A DNA stretch of 64,000 nucleotides from Glossina fuscipes. Its lineage: Eukaryota > Arthropoda > Insecta > Diptera > Glossinidae. Below, piece after piece: positions 38,078-49,740 of the stretch. The stretch covers positions 1,493,518-1,557,517 of the forward strand of contig NW_023998427.1 in NCBI RefSeq assembly GCF_014805625.2, in the 5' to 3' direction. The notes below the pieces were generated by a model that had not been told where the DNA came from, searched no databases, and was given only the letters and a program-made list of their open reading frames with translations. Each line of letters opens with the position of its first letter. Position 1 is the stretch's first letter. The position numbers and the translations under genes are program-made.

Positions 38078-38986
38078 ATGCAGTGTCAACAACATTTGAT
38101 AAGTTTCATCTTCTATTTAATACTTTTGCCTACATTCGTTGTGTGTTTGCTCGATGGTTTGTATTGCGGTAAACAAAATTGTTACGATGTTTTGGGAGTA
38201 ACAAGAGATTCATCGAAAAATGAAATTGGCAAAGCTTATCGCACACTGGCGCGTAAATATCATCCGGATCTTCATCGTACGATAGACACTAAAGCCGAGG
38301 CTGAAGTACAATTTAAACATATTGCCACTGCTTATGAGATATTAAAAGATGATGATTCACGTAACAATTATGATTATATGCTAGACCATCCTGACGAATA
38401 TTATGCTCATTACTATCGCTATTACCGGCGGCGTGTGGCCCCAAAAGTGGATGTACGCATAGTAATTGTAGTTATCCTGACTGTGATTTCTATTGTACAA
38501 TATTATTCCGGCTGGCAGCGCTACGACTCAGCAATAAAATATTTTGCCACTGTACCTAAATATCGAAATAAAGCGTTGAAAATAGCTAGGGATGAAATCA
38601 ATGAGAAAATCAACAATCGCAAAGGCAAGCAACGCCTAAATAAAATCGAACAAAAGGAAGAGTTGGAGCGCATAGTACGTAAAGTTATTGAAGAAAAAAT
38701 GGATGTGAAGGGTGCCAAACCATCATTATGGGATATTTTGTTGGTACAGTTGATTATCTTCCCATATACTTTAACGCGGTGGCTATTATGGCAGTTAAAC
38801 TGGCTATGGCGCTTTACAATATGCAGAAGACCATACGGTCAAGAAGAAAAATTATATTTAATACGCCGTTTAATGAAAATGAGTCAAAATCAGTTCAATA
38901 CTTTGGAAGATAGTCAAATTGAGGAGTACTTGGAGTTGTGGAAACAGAATGAAGAAGAATGGAAACAAAATAAGAAGCAGAAATAA
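38078..38986 (+). CDS. DNAJC25: DNAJC25-type J-domain membrane protein
   Basis: Single exon, 302 residues. A signal anchor (about residues 8-25) is followed by a J domain starting NCYDVLGVTRDSS, with the catalytic HPD at 62-64, the loop that stimulates Hsp70 ATPase. A membrane span lies at about 125-145 and a hydrophobic Trp-rich second span near 220-245; the C-terminus is charged. This order and length fit DNAJC25, an ER-membrane co-chaperone. It starts at the first ATG after an in-frame stop region. AATAAA at 39198-39203 follows the stop. Drosophila homologue, from memory: CG7872. Confidence 0.92.
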   Translation: MQCQQHLISFIFYLILLPTFVVCLLDGLYCGKQNCYDVLGVTRDSSKNEIGKAYRTLARKYHPDLHRTIDTKAEAEVQFKHIATAYEILKDDDSRNNYDYMLDHPDEYYAHYYRYYRRRVAPKVDVRIVIVVILTVISIVQYYSGWQRYDSAIKYFATVPKYRNKALKIARDEINEKINNRKGKQRLNKIEQKEELERIVRKVIEEKMDVKGAKPSLWDILLVQLIIFPYTLTRWLLWQLNWLWRFTICRRPYGQEEKLYLIRRLMKMSQNQFNTLEDSQIEEYLELWKQNEEEWKQNKKQK

Positions 38987-39474
38987 AGAAGACATGAAAT
39001 GTAAGCTCCCCGTAAATCTCGTATATATTCTATAGATATTTTATAAAAGATCATGTAACAGGTCGTACTGCATTTGGAAATTAACAAAAACTTTCGCAAA
39101 TGTATTTGTTTTGAAATTTAGCCACAATTTTACGTTCGCTTGCAGTTGTATATTCGTTCCGTCTCTGCTTTAGATTTTAAGTTCCTAACATCACACAAAT
39201 AAATCGAAGTTTGCTTAGTTCTACACAGCAAGCCTTTACACAAATACAAGTGCTCGCAATGCATATTTTGATTATTATATATTTAAAGCGTATCGTAAGC
39301 TTTCGAAGGTGTTTTGTAAACAATTAATCTGCAAAATTAATGAAAATAGTTGATAAAAGTGGTAATGGTTTCCCTTTTTTTCTTTGTTTATTGATTTTGC
39401 TCCGCTTAAAATCAATTTTTACAATTTCCTTTAATTTACCAATAACATTTGTAAGTCCTTTCTTAGTTTAAAAC
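38987..39474. other. convergent intergenic region, DNAJC25 / ZAD zinc finger
   Basis: 3' flanks with AATAAA (39198-39203, plus) and TTTATT (39387-39392, a minus-strand signal); no coding sequence. Confidence 0.6.
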
Positions 39475-41025
39475 TTATCTAACATTTACGGTGAATTCAT
39501 TTTCATCATTATGTTCACCCATCAATACGTGAATTTCCGTACCGTCTTCCTCTTCATCCATTTCTTCGCCCTCTTCGATGTATTCGGTTGTTAAAATGCA
39601 CTCTTCCAAAGCTACCGATTTCATGTTCATCATTTCGGCATTGTCGACTTCATTAGCTCGAGCATGATGTTGCATGTGGCTTAGGAGATAGGCTTTCTTC
39701 GTAAAACCCTTATCACACTGATCACAACGAAATTTCTTTTCGCCAGTGTGAGTACGATAGTGTACCGACAAAACATGAGCATAAGCAAAACTTTTACCGC
39801 ATGTGTTACAGCTGTATGGGCGTTCACCAGTGTGTGTCCGTTCGTGCTTGATTCGAGAACCAAAATCGGAGAAACGGCGGTCACAATATTGACAGGCATA
39901 TGGCTTATGGCCAGTATGTACACGAATGTGGCGTCTTAACTCAACATGAGATATAAAAGCTTTATCGCAAAATTCGCAGGGGAATGGCTTGTCATTATTG
40001 TGGCGTCTCATGTGAGCATTTAAAGCGTGCTGGTAACGATATTTGTTACCGCAAATTTCACATATTTTTGCCGGCTGGGAATCCGGAGGCGATACTTTAC
40101 GTTTACGCGTACGTACATGACGTGTTGTCATCGCCGGCGGTTTGATATTGTCTTCACTTTGATTTGCACTATCGTCATCACCTGGGTGTGATGGATTTAA
40201 GTTACTCTCGTTAGCGTTAACGTAATATTTTCGGGGGCGTCCTCTAGTACGGCGTGCGGGTGTTGGTTGTTTTTCAATTTCGGGAATATCAGTAACCAGT
40301 ACATCACTATTATCTTCCAAATATTTATTAAATTTGCTACTACTGCTTCCTGCAGATGGGCTTTCCGCTTTGAATGAATGTGCGGCATTGGTTTTAAAGT
40401 TTTCCTCTTGGATTTCCACAATGGTGTCAGCGCCAGCTTCCTCATCTATAATTTCTTCGGACATATAATATTCTACATACTCTTCAGTCTGATAAGGGCC
40501 GGTGTCTGCTGAGCTAATATGATCGTCATCTTCGCTTTCCAATTTGATAGTTTCCGTGTGGAAGGCAAACTTCTTTTCCCGTTCCAGCTCGTTACTTTTT
40601 GTAGGGTCGTCTTCATTTATTTCGGCTTCAAGAGAGGTGGTAGCCGTACAGAAATTTTTGGACTCTGTTTCTACACATTTTATTTTTAGTCCTTCCGGAA
40701 CTTTAATTTTCTCTGTAGTAAATTGTTTGCTACTTAAGATCTCTGTATCATCTTGATCTCGCAGTATTGTGCGGAATATTGTTAAGGCTGTTTCACAGTT
40801 CTGACGGAAGCGCCAAGCAATCTGAAGATCTTCCAAGCATGACTCACAAATTTTATTAGGCAACCGTTTGTTGTTCGGATCCAGTTTCATATTCGAACAA
40901 CGTCCAATTTTAAATGATACTTGCAATTCAGGATTTTTTTCATCTGGTGCAAATATATCGTGCAGCGACTTTTCCGGTTGCAGGCATATTAAGCACACCG
41001 CCTTCAAATCTATGACAACCGACAT
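39475..41025 (-). CDS. ZAD C2H2 zinc-finger transcription factor
   Basis: Single exon, 516 residues. The N-terminal ZAD dimerisation domain uses C11, C14, C60 and C63 (CLIC ... CESC). An acidic linker follows, with an AT-hook-like RGRPRKY at 261-267 and a basic RTRKRK stretch at 305-310. Then come five C2H2 fingers (about 322-342, 350-370, 378-398, 406-426 and 434-454) joined by TGEKP-type linkers, and an acidic tail. ZAD zinc-finger proteins are a large insect-specific family of DNA-binding regulators and architectural proteins. I cannot name the orthologue. The gene is divergent from DALRD3. Confidence 0.92.
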   Translation of the reverse strand: MSVVIDLKAVCLICLQPEKSLHDIFAPDEKNPELQVSFKIGRCSNMKLDPNNKRLPNKICESCLEDLQIAWRFRQNCETALTIFRTILRDQDDTEILSSKQFTTEKIKVPEGLKIKCVETESKNFCTATTSLEAEINEDDPTKSNELEREKKFAFHTETIKLESEDDDHISSADTGPYQTEEYVEYYMSEEIIDEEAGADTIVEIQEENFKTNAAHSFKAESPSAGSSSSKFNKYLEDNSDVLVTDIPEIEKQPTPARRTRGRPRKYYVNANESNLNPSHPGDDDSANQSEDNIKPPAMTTRHVRTRKRKVSPPDSQPAKICEICGNKYRYQHALNAHMRRHNNDKPFPCEFCDKAFISHVELRRHIRVHTGHKPYACQYCDRRFSDFGSRIKHERTHTGERPYSCNTCGKSFAYAHVLSVHYRTHTGEKKFRCDQCDKGFTKKAYLLSHMQHHARANEVDNAEMMNMKSVALEECILTTEYIEEGEEMDEEEDGTEIHVLMGEHNDENEFTVNVR

Positions 41026-41391
41026 TTCTAACGCAGCAATCGTAATTCGAATTAAATAATTTTATTTACTGTCTTACGAAAAATTTGAGTATTCCACTTA
41101 ACTAACAACAAAACTCCACGGCAGTTCTTTAATTTATTAATTCGTGGTTGTCATTGAAAAAGGCATCGGCAGAGTTGCCACACTAACATTAAAATGTGCT
41201 ATGGCAGCGCTAAAACACTTGCGATTGGAAATGACGGAAAAAACACAATTTCTTAAAAATCCAAGTGAAATAAAAAAAATTGAAAGCTGTAAGAAAAAAA
41301 AAAAGAAATGAACAGAAGCATTTAAAAATTCTACCCATAAACAACTTCAATAATTGAGCAGAAAAAAAAAAAGTCAACGATTTCCTTGAAA
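41026..41391. promoter_or_regulatory. short bidirectional promoter, ZAD zinc finger / DALRD3
   Basis: 366 bp between head-to-head start codons. No TATA box is obvious. CAGCGCTA (41205-41212) matches the fly TATA-less core motif CAKCNCTR, and GTTGCCACACTA (about 41175-41186) is close to the fly Motif 1 core. Both are typical of broadly expressed genes. Confidence 0.45.
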
Positions 41392-43149
41392 ATGCAGAAT
41401 CCTGTCAATCAACTAATTCAAAATATTTTAGAACAATTTGTAAAGCCTTCAGAGGATTTTGGCGTTATAAGAAGCGTTTCGACCTTCATAAAAGTCCACA
41501 GCGAGAAGTTAACTCTCCTAGGTGAAGTAAGCTTTCCGTCCAAACCGGAAATTTGGTTTAATCACTTCAACGATTGTAGGCAGAAACTAAACGAAAATAT
41601 ATTTCATATGTTAAAGCCTAACAATTTTGAAAGCGACGAACAAAAATTACATTTCCTTCAAGTTGCTGCTACATGGGATTTACCAGTGGAAAGATTAATT
41701 GTCAATCCGGAACGTTGTCATGTATATTTGAAACGCACAGACATAATAAAACGAACTATTAGCCATATACTTACTGATAAAAACTATGGTCAGTTAAAGA
41801 AATTGGAAAAACGTTACGTGTACATAGAACCGTTAGAGGAAGACACAAGAGTGCTACAAGATTTGTCATCGTATCGCATTAAATTGTTGTATAACGCTTT
41901 GCAAAATGTCCTATGCTATTCCAGTTGGACCAAAGTAAATGACTTGAGCTTTAAACAATGCTTACATTTGAAAGTGGAAAGTGTAAGAGCAAAGGACGTA
42001 CAAGGTTTACAAGGAACCGCAGTTGTAGCAAAATGCGGTCTTGTCGTTGATCCTTTAAGTAACGGAGGCTTGTGCAAAATGCCTGCCACGGAATATTTGA
42101 AGTAATTTATATTATAGAATGTTTTTGCAAGTACTAGATTTTGAGTTTTTTTAGTCTACGCTCGAACGATATGTATTTAATGGCACAGCATAAGTATGGC
42201 GTACGTGTCAAACAGGACGTACGTTTTTGTGCTTTAATGAAACGCTTAGGCTCCGCTGCTGTTTCTGTCGACCTACTAGAAGTTAAACATAGCAGCCCGG
42301 TCAAAATAATTCGATGTGGTCAAAGCAGATCTAAAGGCGCCTCATTCATATTTTACAACTCCGCTAGACTGGAGTCACTTTTACGTTCATTTGACGAACG
42401 TGTAACCAATGGAGATTACGAATCTTTGCCACCGTTGAACTCCGTCAATTGGGAGCTGCTAAATGAAGAGGTAGGTGTAGCTACCACTAGTATATTAAGG
42501 CATCATCCACAACAAAACGCAATCCGTGGGAGCGAATCCGCGCTCTTTTAGAAAAAAATTTGCTTCAAATAAGTTTGCTATGAATTCGTTACAAACGCAT
42601 AATACCCCTTAATCGATTTACTATTTAAAGATTTAATATAGTTTTCATTTATGCATGCATCGGGCTTTGTTGTTATCTACGGGTAACACTGGTTTTCTAT
42701 TTCAAGTCCAACGTGATGCTCTATCCGTTGGTGTATATTTTGTCGTCAATTTATTTTTTATCATTCAATAATTTTTCTATATTCAGAAAGAATGGGAGTT
42801 GGTTTTCGTTTATTTGATCGGGTTTCCCGATTTAGTCGAACGCTGTTTAGATCAGTTAGAACGTGGATTGTGCGCAATTCATCTCATTACACGATTTTTG
42901 CATAAGATGGTAGGCGTTTTTAGCATTTACTATCGTAAAACTCGTATATTAACGGTAAGTACTGAACTTTTTTTTTCTTTTATTGAATGGCTAAATATCA
43001 TAAATTGATTTTTTTTTTCAATTACTTAGGAAAAACGTGATCACTTAATGCCAACTCTTTATGCTCACATCTACCTCATTAAGGCTATCAGGGAAGTACT
43101 CAATAAGACTTTGCTCCTCTTGGATATAGAACCGGCTGAATTTATGTAA
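41392..43149 (+). CDS. DALRD3: DALRD3, tRNA-Arg m3C cofactor
   Basis: Four exons, all in phase: 41392-42101, 42155-42470, 42787-42954 and 43030-43149, 437 residues. The C-terminal DALR anticodon-binding-like domain is clear: EWELVFVYLIGFPDLVERCL, then FLHKMVGVFSIYYRKTRIL and LIKAIREVLNKTLLLLDIEP. The family resembles the tail of arginyl-tRNA synthetase without its catalytic core. In vertebrates DALRD3 binds tRNA-Arg and guides METTL2-type 3-methylcytidine formation at position 32. I chose the ATG at 41392; the frame reaches slightly further upstream only through a TTG. AATAAA at 43234-43239. Confidence 0.9.
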
Positions 43150-43528
43150 CTTTTGTCAGTTTATTTTTTAAAATTGGATGCTTTTATTTATTCTTGTCTC
43201 TTACATATCACATTAAATTTACTTTAAATTGCTAATAAAACATTTCCGTTAACTATAAATAATGTTTTGTAAGTATGTGAAGATAATTGTTAGTATTGTA
43301 GTTTTAACATACGAAATGAAATGCAATGGATTTTCTAAAATTTCTTACAAATATATATATACAAATATATATATATGTAGGTATATATATACATATATGC
43401 GATACATTTTTTTTTATTTCTATTTACTTTTTATTAGTAAAAACAAAAAAAACTAAAATTTTTCTAAAATGAAAATATCTCTTTGGAAAGCTTTTTATAT
43501 GGAACTTAATTTTTAATTTTGTTAATAA
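43150..43528. other. convergent intergenic region, DALRD3 / Chsy
   Basis: AATAAA at 43234-43239 (plus) and TTTATT at 43413-43418 (a signal for the minus-strand gene), plus a short TA-rich tract; no coding sequence. Confidence 0.6.
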
Positions 43529-46500
43529 CTATCTCATTGGCGATTGTTGTTCTTTTTTGTTATTGTAATCAGCCATAAATGCAATATTTTCAGGATTATT
43601 GAAAAATAGTTCCTCTATTAATGGAGTGCTTCCTAACGAGTTAGCTTTCGTACCTAAGCACATATTGTATTGTGGCGGTTCTAGGCGTAGGTCGCAATTA
43701 ATATCATGATATATATGAACTAAAGTAGGATCAGGTGCACGAAATATATTTAATCGGCGCATTTTGGAAGCTTGTTCATTATAATCGGGTGCAACTTCGG
43801 CAGTGTTAATCATAAATGCATTTTGACGATGACCAACTTTTACAAGTTTCTCCAAAAATTTAACATCTTCTAAACCCCAACCAGTTATATCTTTGTCAAA
43901 ACCGTTTATATCTTTATCCATAATATCTGATTTAAAAATTGAGCAAATGCCAAAACCATATTGTCTAAAATAACCAGTTTCGTTATTTATTTCAAGGTCG
44001 TCTGGAGAAACGACCTTAGAATCTACAGTTTTTGTACGCCTTCGGGGATCATATTGACTAAAAACAATAGGCAAATACACTTGCTGACCTTGCATAGTAT
44101 TCATACGTATTCGTTGTAAACTTTCATGCGTGAAAGTCATATCCACATCTATAAACAGAATAATATCATCATTTTGAATATAAGAAGAACGCGTAGCAGT
44201 ATCTAAGGCTACCCCGCGCGAGAACTCTTCCTGTAATTGTATATAATTGATTTTTTGGTGTATATGACGTTCTTTTAAGTTTTTTATTAAATCTAAATGG
44301 ATCTTGATTTGAAAAAATTCACCAAATATCACGACTAAAAGATCGCAGTTCTTATCTTGCTCTATAGCCACTTGTTCATAAGTCTGTAGGAAACGCTTAA
44401 ATGTCGCTATTCTGGCAGCCAAGGGTAAAACAAAAACAATCTTTGAATTAATTGAACTACCTTGCAAACCTGATGTACCACCTCCACCCATAAGAACAGG
44501 CAAAGATAGATGACTTGTTAGTTTTTCCATACCCGTATCTAAAATATTTTGAAATAGACCTAAAGAGCGGAAAAAGAAGAAAATTATAAAAAAAATGTAT
44601 CAATTTTCAAAAACTTTCCAAACATACTTTTCTGCAAAGTCACGTTATAGAAGTCCTCATCAAATTCTTTAACGAATATTCCAGTAAAAGCCCGTTGCAC
44701 ATATAAGTGTCTTCGTACTGGTACAGTCATCTTCTTACCTCGATATTTTTTATAAATTAATAACAAGTCTAAGATTAAATCCTGACCATGTAGTGCATTT
44801 AATCTGGTATAACCATATAATAATTCACGAAATTCAATGACTCTTCCTCGTTGCCTTGAATAGTTGTTTATGTTTTCCATGACTTCGGTTATAACATCTT
44901 CAAGACCTTCACGTATAGCTGAATCAATTTTATGCTTAGGATTGGCATGATCGGTTGAATATAGACTGCGTGCTACAAATGACCACTCTAAGAGATCATC
45001 GCGACTTTTCGGTACAAATTTATTCAAATCAGGATTTGTACCTGCAAAAAGCATATTAAATAAGTGAAGATATTAGTTTGGGGAAAAAGAAATCCATTAT
45101 TTTTTCGGTAGATGGCTGCACTGATAGATTTCTGGTAAAGTATCGATCAAACAATTTCAGATTTATGCTCGTTGGAAAGGTGACATTTCACAGTAAAAAA
45201 AATTCTTTTGCTGTTTTTTGTTTGGTGCATTCAGTTGTGAGTTACAGCGTGTTAAAAATGGAAGTGAACAAAGAGAAAATTCGGTACATTTTACAGTTTT
45301 GCTTTGACAGCAATGCAAGCCAGGCGGCTAAAATTGTGAATGGTGTTTATGGTTCCGATACTATAACAGCCAATTATGTGCTAAAAATCGACCATAAAAC
45401 AGTTTTAAACCATTTACACAAAGCTGGATTCAAAAAGAAGCTCGATGTTTGGATGCCACACCAATTAACAGAAAAAAACATGATGGATCGAATTTCCATC
45501 TGCGAAGCCTTGGCCAAACGGAATGAGATAGACCCATTTCTTAAACGGATGTTGACTGGAGATGAGAAATGGATCACATACGATAACCCTGTGCGAAAAC
45601 GATCGTGGTCAAAGAGCGGTGAAGCACCTCAAACGGCCAGGAAGGTTTTGCTATGCATTTGGTGGGACTGGAAAGGGATTATTTATTATGAGTTGCTTCC
45701 ATATGGCCAAACGCTAAATTCTGATCTCTACTGTCAACAACTGGACCGTTTAAAGATAGCGATTGACCAGAAACGGCCAGAATTGGCCAACAGGTGAGGT
45801 GTCGTGTTCCACCAGGACAACGCTAGGCCACACACATCTACAGTGACTCGCCAGAAACTTCGGGAGCTTGGTTGGGAAGTTTTAATGCATCCGCCACACA
45901 GTCTGGACTTGGCACCAAGCGATTATCATCTTTTTCTTGCATTGCAAAATTTCTTTAATGATAAAAAATTGGAATCTAGGGAGGATTGTGAAAATCGACT
46001 ACTAGAGTTTTTTGCAAATAGAGACCAGGACTTCTATGAGAGAGGCATTTTGAAGTTACCTTTAAAATGGCAACAAATCATACAACAAAACGGTGCATAT
46101 TTGACCCAAATCGGACAATCCGAAGCATGTTAAATAAAGTCCTGAAGTTAATATAAAAATAATGGATTTCTTTTTCCCCAAACTAATATAAAGGGTACTT
46201 TTTATTTTTATTAATTCTTTTAATTGTTAATTTATTATAAGGAATAAGGTATGGAGGCGAGATTAAATAAAATCCCTTGCGTACACTTTTCGGCGAAGAA
46301 AAGCACAACATTGACTTAACAAATTTTGATAGCATGAGATCAGTTCGAGAACAGGACCCAGCAATACAATTTTTAATAAACATGTAAAGATTTAAGACTC
46401 GCTTAATAAATAGAATGTATTATTTGCTTCAAATAAATTTGCATGAAATCCGTGAAATCTGTATACAGTTTATGGATCAGCTGTAGCCTGCATTTGGTAT

Positions 46501-48843
46501 TAAAATCCAGATCATTTAGATATTCCGGAGAAAGATTTACCAATTTGATTTGGCATCGTTCTCGAGACAAGACCACGGTTGGCCGTGATGATATGGACTA
46601 AGAATACTAGAATATGAGGCTGCTCAACCAAAATCAAAAAATAGCAGACACAATAGTCACACAATTGCGGAAGAAATAATGTCGTAGATAGACGAAAGTA
46701 ATTGGAAATCTCCTCAACTGGCAACCGACTTAATTGTACCAAAAACTGACCGCTTGTTTCAACCTAACCTAACATTACTAATCAGTTAAATTTCGTTACT
46801 TAAACCAAAATATTTCTAAAAGTATGAAATTTGTCACAAACTTAAGTCCCGAAGAATTTCTTTTGACATATAATGACATTTCTTGATCGGGCGTAGAAAA
46901 GCATTTTGGAGAGGTGTGTGTCATAGTGCACGATTGTAAAATTAAAATGTAAATCATTTTCATATATGGGATCGATATAAGGCGTTTAATCACAATAAAG
47001 CATGAATTTGAAAAAATTTTGTTCATCATAAGAGGCATCTGCATTCACTTAATTTCCGCAAACACACGCGCATACACATTAAGGCGGCTAGAAAGGAACC
47101 GGTTGATAGAAGAGACATTGAATACCAATAAAAGAATTCATTAAGATTTCACACGGCATGCAGCAGTAACCGGAGGAAAGTGATACACAAAATATGTGTG
47201 GGAGGTAGTTTTAGTACGTAACCGGCGCGGATAGTGAATCGTATGAATCGTATGATTTTTGCCTCCGGCTCGCATAACAAGAAAAAAGATACGCACACAC
47301 ACAAATCATCATCACGCACGTCATTATAAATTTTCGGGGAACATTTTCCTAATTTACTTCAAGCAGCTAAGTTAATTGAATGAGATTGGTAAAAGTAACG
47401 CTTAACTAGCATGATTTCGCTATCTATTCGTTAAGTTAAGCTTACGAATTGCTCGAAGTGCTTAATTGTGATGATATGTAATAAGCTTACCCAATATATT
47501 ATGATCCTGAAAGTGTCGTTTGCCATTTTCCTCTTTCGGTATCAATAAAATGCCAGGCACTAAAAAGTTGCTATCATCGGGGATTTCTAGATATTTGGCC
47601 ATGCGTTTAATATCGCGATTTAATTGTAAAGATTCTTGACGCATTTCTTCCGCCTTCAAACCCTACAATGAATGTAACGAATTCAAACTGAATCCCAATA
47701 GGAATCAAAGTCTTAGTGAATCTAAATTAAATTTTGTTAACCTGCACAAAAGAATGCAGACGATACATTAGAGGAGCTTGTTTAATTGGATGCAATGAAA
47801 TGGCGTTATGGATTTCCTTACGTTTCAGCTTGCCAGTGTACGCTGTACGGCCACTGGAATTGTGCCTTAAGATATACTGCATCTAAATTAAGAAAGCAAT
47901 TATTTTTTATGGGTTTTAGGTGTGCTTATTAAATACTGAACAAACCTCGTAATTCCAAGTACAGGGTATGCCAGCAAATTTTTGAACGCATCGTCCAACT
48001 TCCACATCCTCGTGAGTGCTATATAAATTTTTTAGGCAAGTAGGTATATGAGGCGCGACTGTCCTCAATAAGTTTATCAAATATGAGTTTTATTGTTTTC
48101 AGCTTTTTCATATAAAATTTTTACCTCTCCTTAACGTTTCACTACTTAGTATAACGCCGGGACCGCCCATGCAAAAATTTTCATCAAATTCTAAGGATAA
48201 CAAACCAAATTCTTCACTGTTTCCTTTACCGGCTTGACCTGTTTGGCAAATAAATATAATTAATTCATTCCAAGTTAATCATAATTGATTTTCAAAGGCG
48301 CTCACCGATAAACTGCGGCTTTGAACTATCAATTGATCTTAAAAACTTTTCCAATTTCTGGGGCTCAATGTAAACATCGTCGTCCGCTCGTATAAACCAT
48401 TCAAATTTATCAATGTAATGTTCGTACATATAATATAACATCATAAAGGATTTCTTTTGTGGCGGATAACGATCATCGACATTTTTTAGACCGATTACTG
48501 GCAACTCGTCAGAATGTGATCCTTCCGAACTAAAAAATGCTATTCGCCCGGGTACTTCTTTACCCCATGTATTGTAAACAGCTTTTGCTCGACCTTCTAT
48601 AAAATTTTTAGCCGTCATAACACCAACTAATACTAACGTTTTCTGAGAATTATGTATAGTTTCCTCTGGATTAAGACCAATTATCTCGAATGGAGTTTTT
48701 TGATTGCTCGGCTTCATTTGACAACGCTTAACGATTTCCAATGCTCGATAATTTTTTAAAACGGTGCCAATACAGAGACCTATGGCAATACCGAAGCAAG
48801 CAAATATTAACGTCTTGCGTTTCGTCATGGTGTGTTGCATCAT
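43529..48843 (-). CDS. Chsy: chondroitin sulfate synthase (CHSY1-type), with a frameshift in exon 3
   Basis: Seven exons: 48843-48306, 48238-48125, 48059-47946, 47882-47742, 47662-47491, 45041-44628 and 44559-43529; about 840 residues if exon 3 is read through. It is a type II Golgi membrane protein (span about residues 11-29). The N-terminal GT31-like beta3-GlcA transferase half has RADDDVYI (DDD about 154-156). The C-terminal GT7-like beta4-GalNAc transferase half has FIDVDMTF and GWGLEDVKF. Both motifs being intact points to the synthase and not the polymerising factor. It builds the chondroitin chain from UDP-GlcA and UDP-GalNAc. Exon 3 is 114 bp where the flanking phases need 113: an extra A in the run at about 48000-48002 separates HEDVE from VGRC. 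Intron 5 carries a mariner. Drosophila homologue, from memory: CG9220. Confidence 0.92.
45073..46186 (+). mobile_element. mariner element with perfect 32-bp terminal repeats
   Basis: 1114 bp flanked by TA (45071-45072 and 46187-46188). The terminal inverted repeats are identical over 32 bp (45073-45104 and 46155-46186), starting TTAGTTTGGGGAAAAAGAAA. It encodes a broken DD34D transposase. It lies in intron 5 of Chsy, opposite to the gene, with its left end 31 bp from the acceptor of exon 6. The sharp ends suggest a fairly recent insertion. Confidence 0.93.
45258..46133 (+). pseudogene. mariner DD34D transposase, inactivated
   Basis: The frame starts [16 protein letters not shown] and includes [30 protein letters not shown] (first Asp), FHQDNARPH (second Asp) and [13 protein letters not shown] (third Asp); 34 residues lie between the second and third Asp. 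Three lesions are visible. Between NYV and LKIDHK it is about 50 residues shorter than full-length mariners, removing part of the DNA-binding region. A smaller gap follows EAPQ. A TGA at 45795-45797 separates ELANR from GVVF. The copy cannot supply active transposase, but its ends could still be mobilised in trans. Confidence 0.85.
46187..47490. other. rest of Chsy intron 5
   Basis: Nothing coding seen. The region has AT-rich sequence and a short CCTAACCTAA run at about 46765 that I do not regard as telomeric. Confidence 0.5.
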
Positions 48844-49009
48844 TTTCTGCTGATTTATCGCGTTCAATTTGAGCTATATACGTGTGATTCCCTCCGTTCA
48901 ATTTACAACATTAACAATGGCATTCTATTAAAAATTAAAAAAGTGAATCAATGCAAAGTAATGGCTACTCAAAATGCTAACAAATATAATCGTATCAAGG
49001 TAAGTATCA
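48844..49009 (-). promoter_or_regulatory. 5' flank of Chsy
   Basis: Immediate upstream region of the Chsy start codon. An in-frame TAG just upstream supports the ATG at 48843. The flank runs into a long (TA)n tract at about 49010-49061. No clear TATA box or initiator could be chosen. Confidence 0.35.
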
Positions 49010-49060
<51 letters not shown>

Positions 49061-49061
49061 G
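49010..49061. repeat. (TA)n microsatellite upstream of Chsy
   Basis: About 52 bp of TA with one ACA interruption. Confidence 0.9.
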
Positions 49062-49259
49062 TGTAGTATAGTAGTATACAATAAAATTGTTTGAAAAGTT
49101 TCCGACCTAAGCCAGGAAAAAGATTTTTTTTCAAAGTCTTCTTCAAGTTAATAATACAATAATCTATCCAAAGAGTCCCGTTTTTATGAAAAAAAAAATT
49201 AATTAAGACACGAAAAATATACTTCAATTTTCAAATGAAATTATTTAATTCAAATCTTT

Positions 49260-49560
49260 TTTCCCAGCAGCATGCATGTCCTTGGGATTTCTGCTACAAT
49301 AGGGAATTAGAACTGGAGAATCCGATAGCTATGGCAACAAGTCGAACTTGAATTAATTGCAATTTTGCCATCGCAACCATTCACTTATGACCCAATATGC
49401 AGCAGACAACGTACAATTAGTTTTCTCATGTCCAAATTTTGGTGCAATATGTGACAAACACTATCTTTGCAAATATTCATAGCCGCTGGCATCTTTTGGA
49501 CCTCGTCCATCATTATGTCGTTAATTCGTGATATTTGTTTCGTAAGTGGTTCAGGTTTTT
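49260..49560 (-). pseudogene. decayed mariner transposase fragment
   Basis: On the minus strand, TKQISRINDIMMDEV is followed by VCHILHQNLDMRKLIVR and LLHIG, resembling the mariner segment 'xxILxxxLxMRKxxxRWVPxxL'. Stops and shifts follow. No terminal repeats were found. Confidence 0.45.
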
Positions 49561-49740
49561 CGTTGTTCTAATTGGTTATCGATAGTGTCGACTGTTAGCG
49601 AGGCCGCGTTTCAATTCAACTACCGCAAAATGTACCGCGACAAATCATGCGAAGTCGCCTTCCCCATTCACTAAAATTCACAAGATGCTCAACTTAGCTT
49701 CCATTTTTGCGGGGATATTGTCTTTCAAAAGCAAAAATGC

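Noticed and set aside
46764..46775. CCTAACCTAA resembling the insect telomere repeat TTAGG
   Set aside because: Only two units, and flies do not use this telomere repeat.
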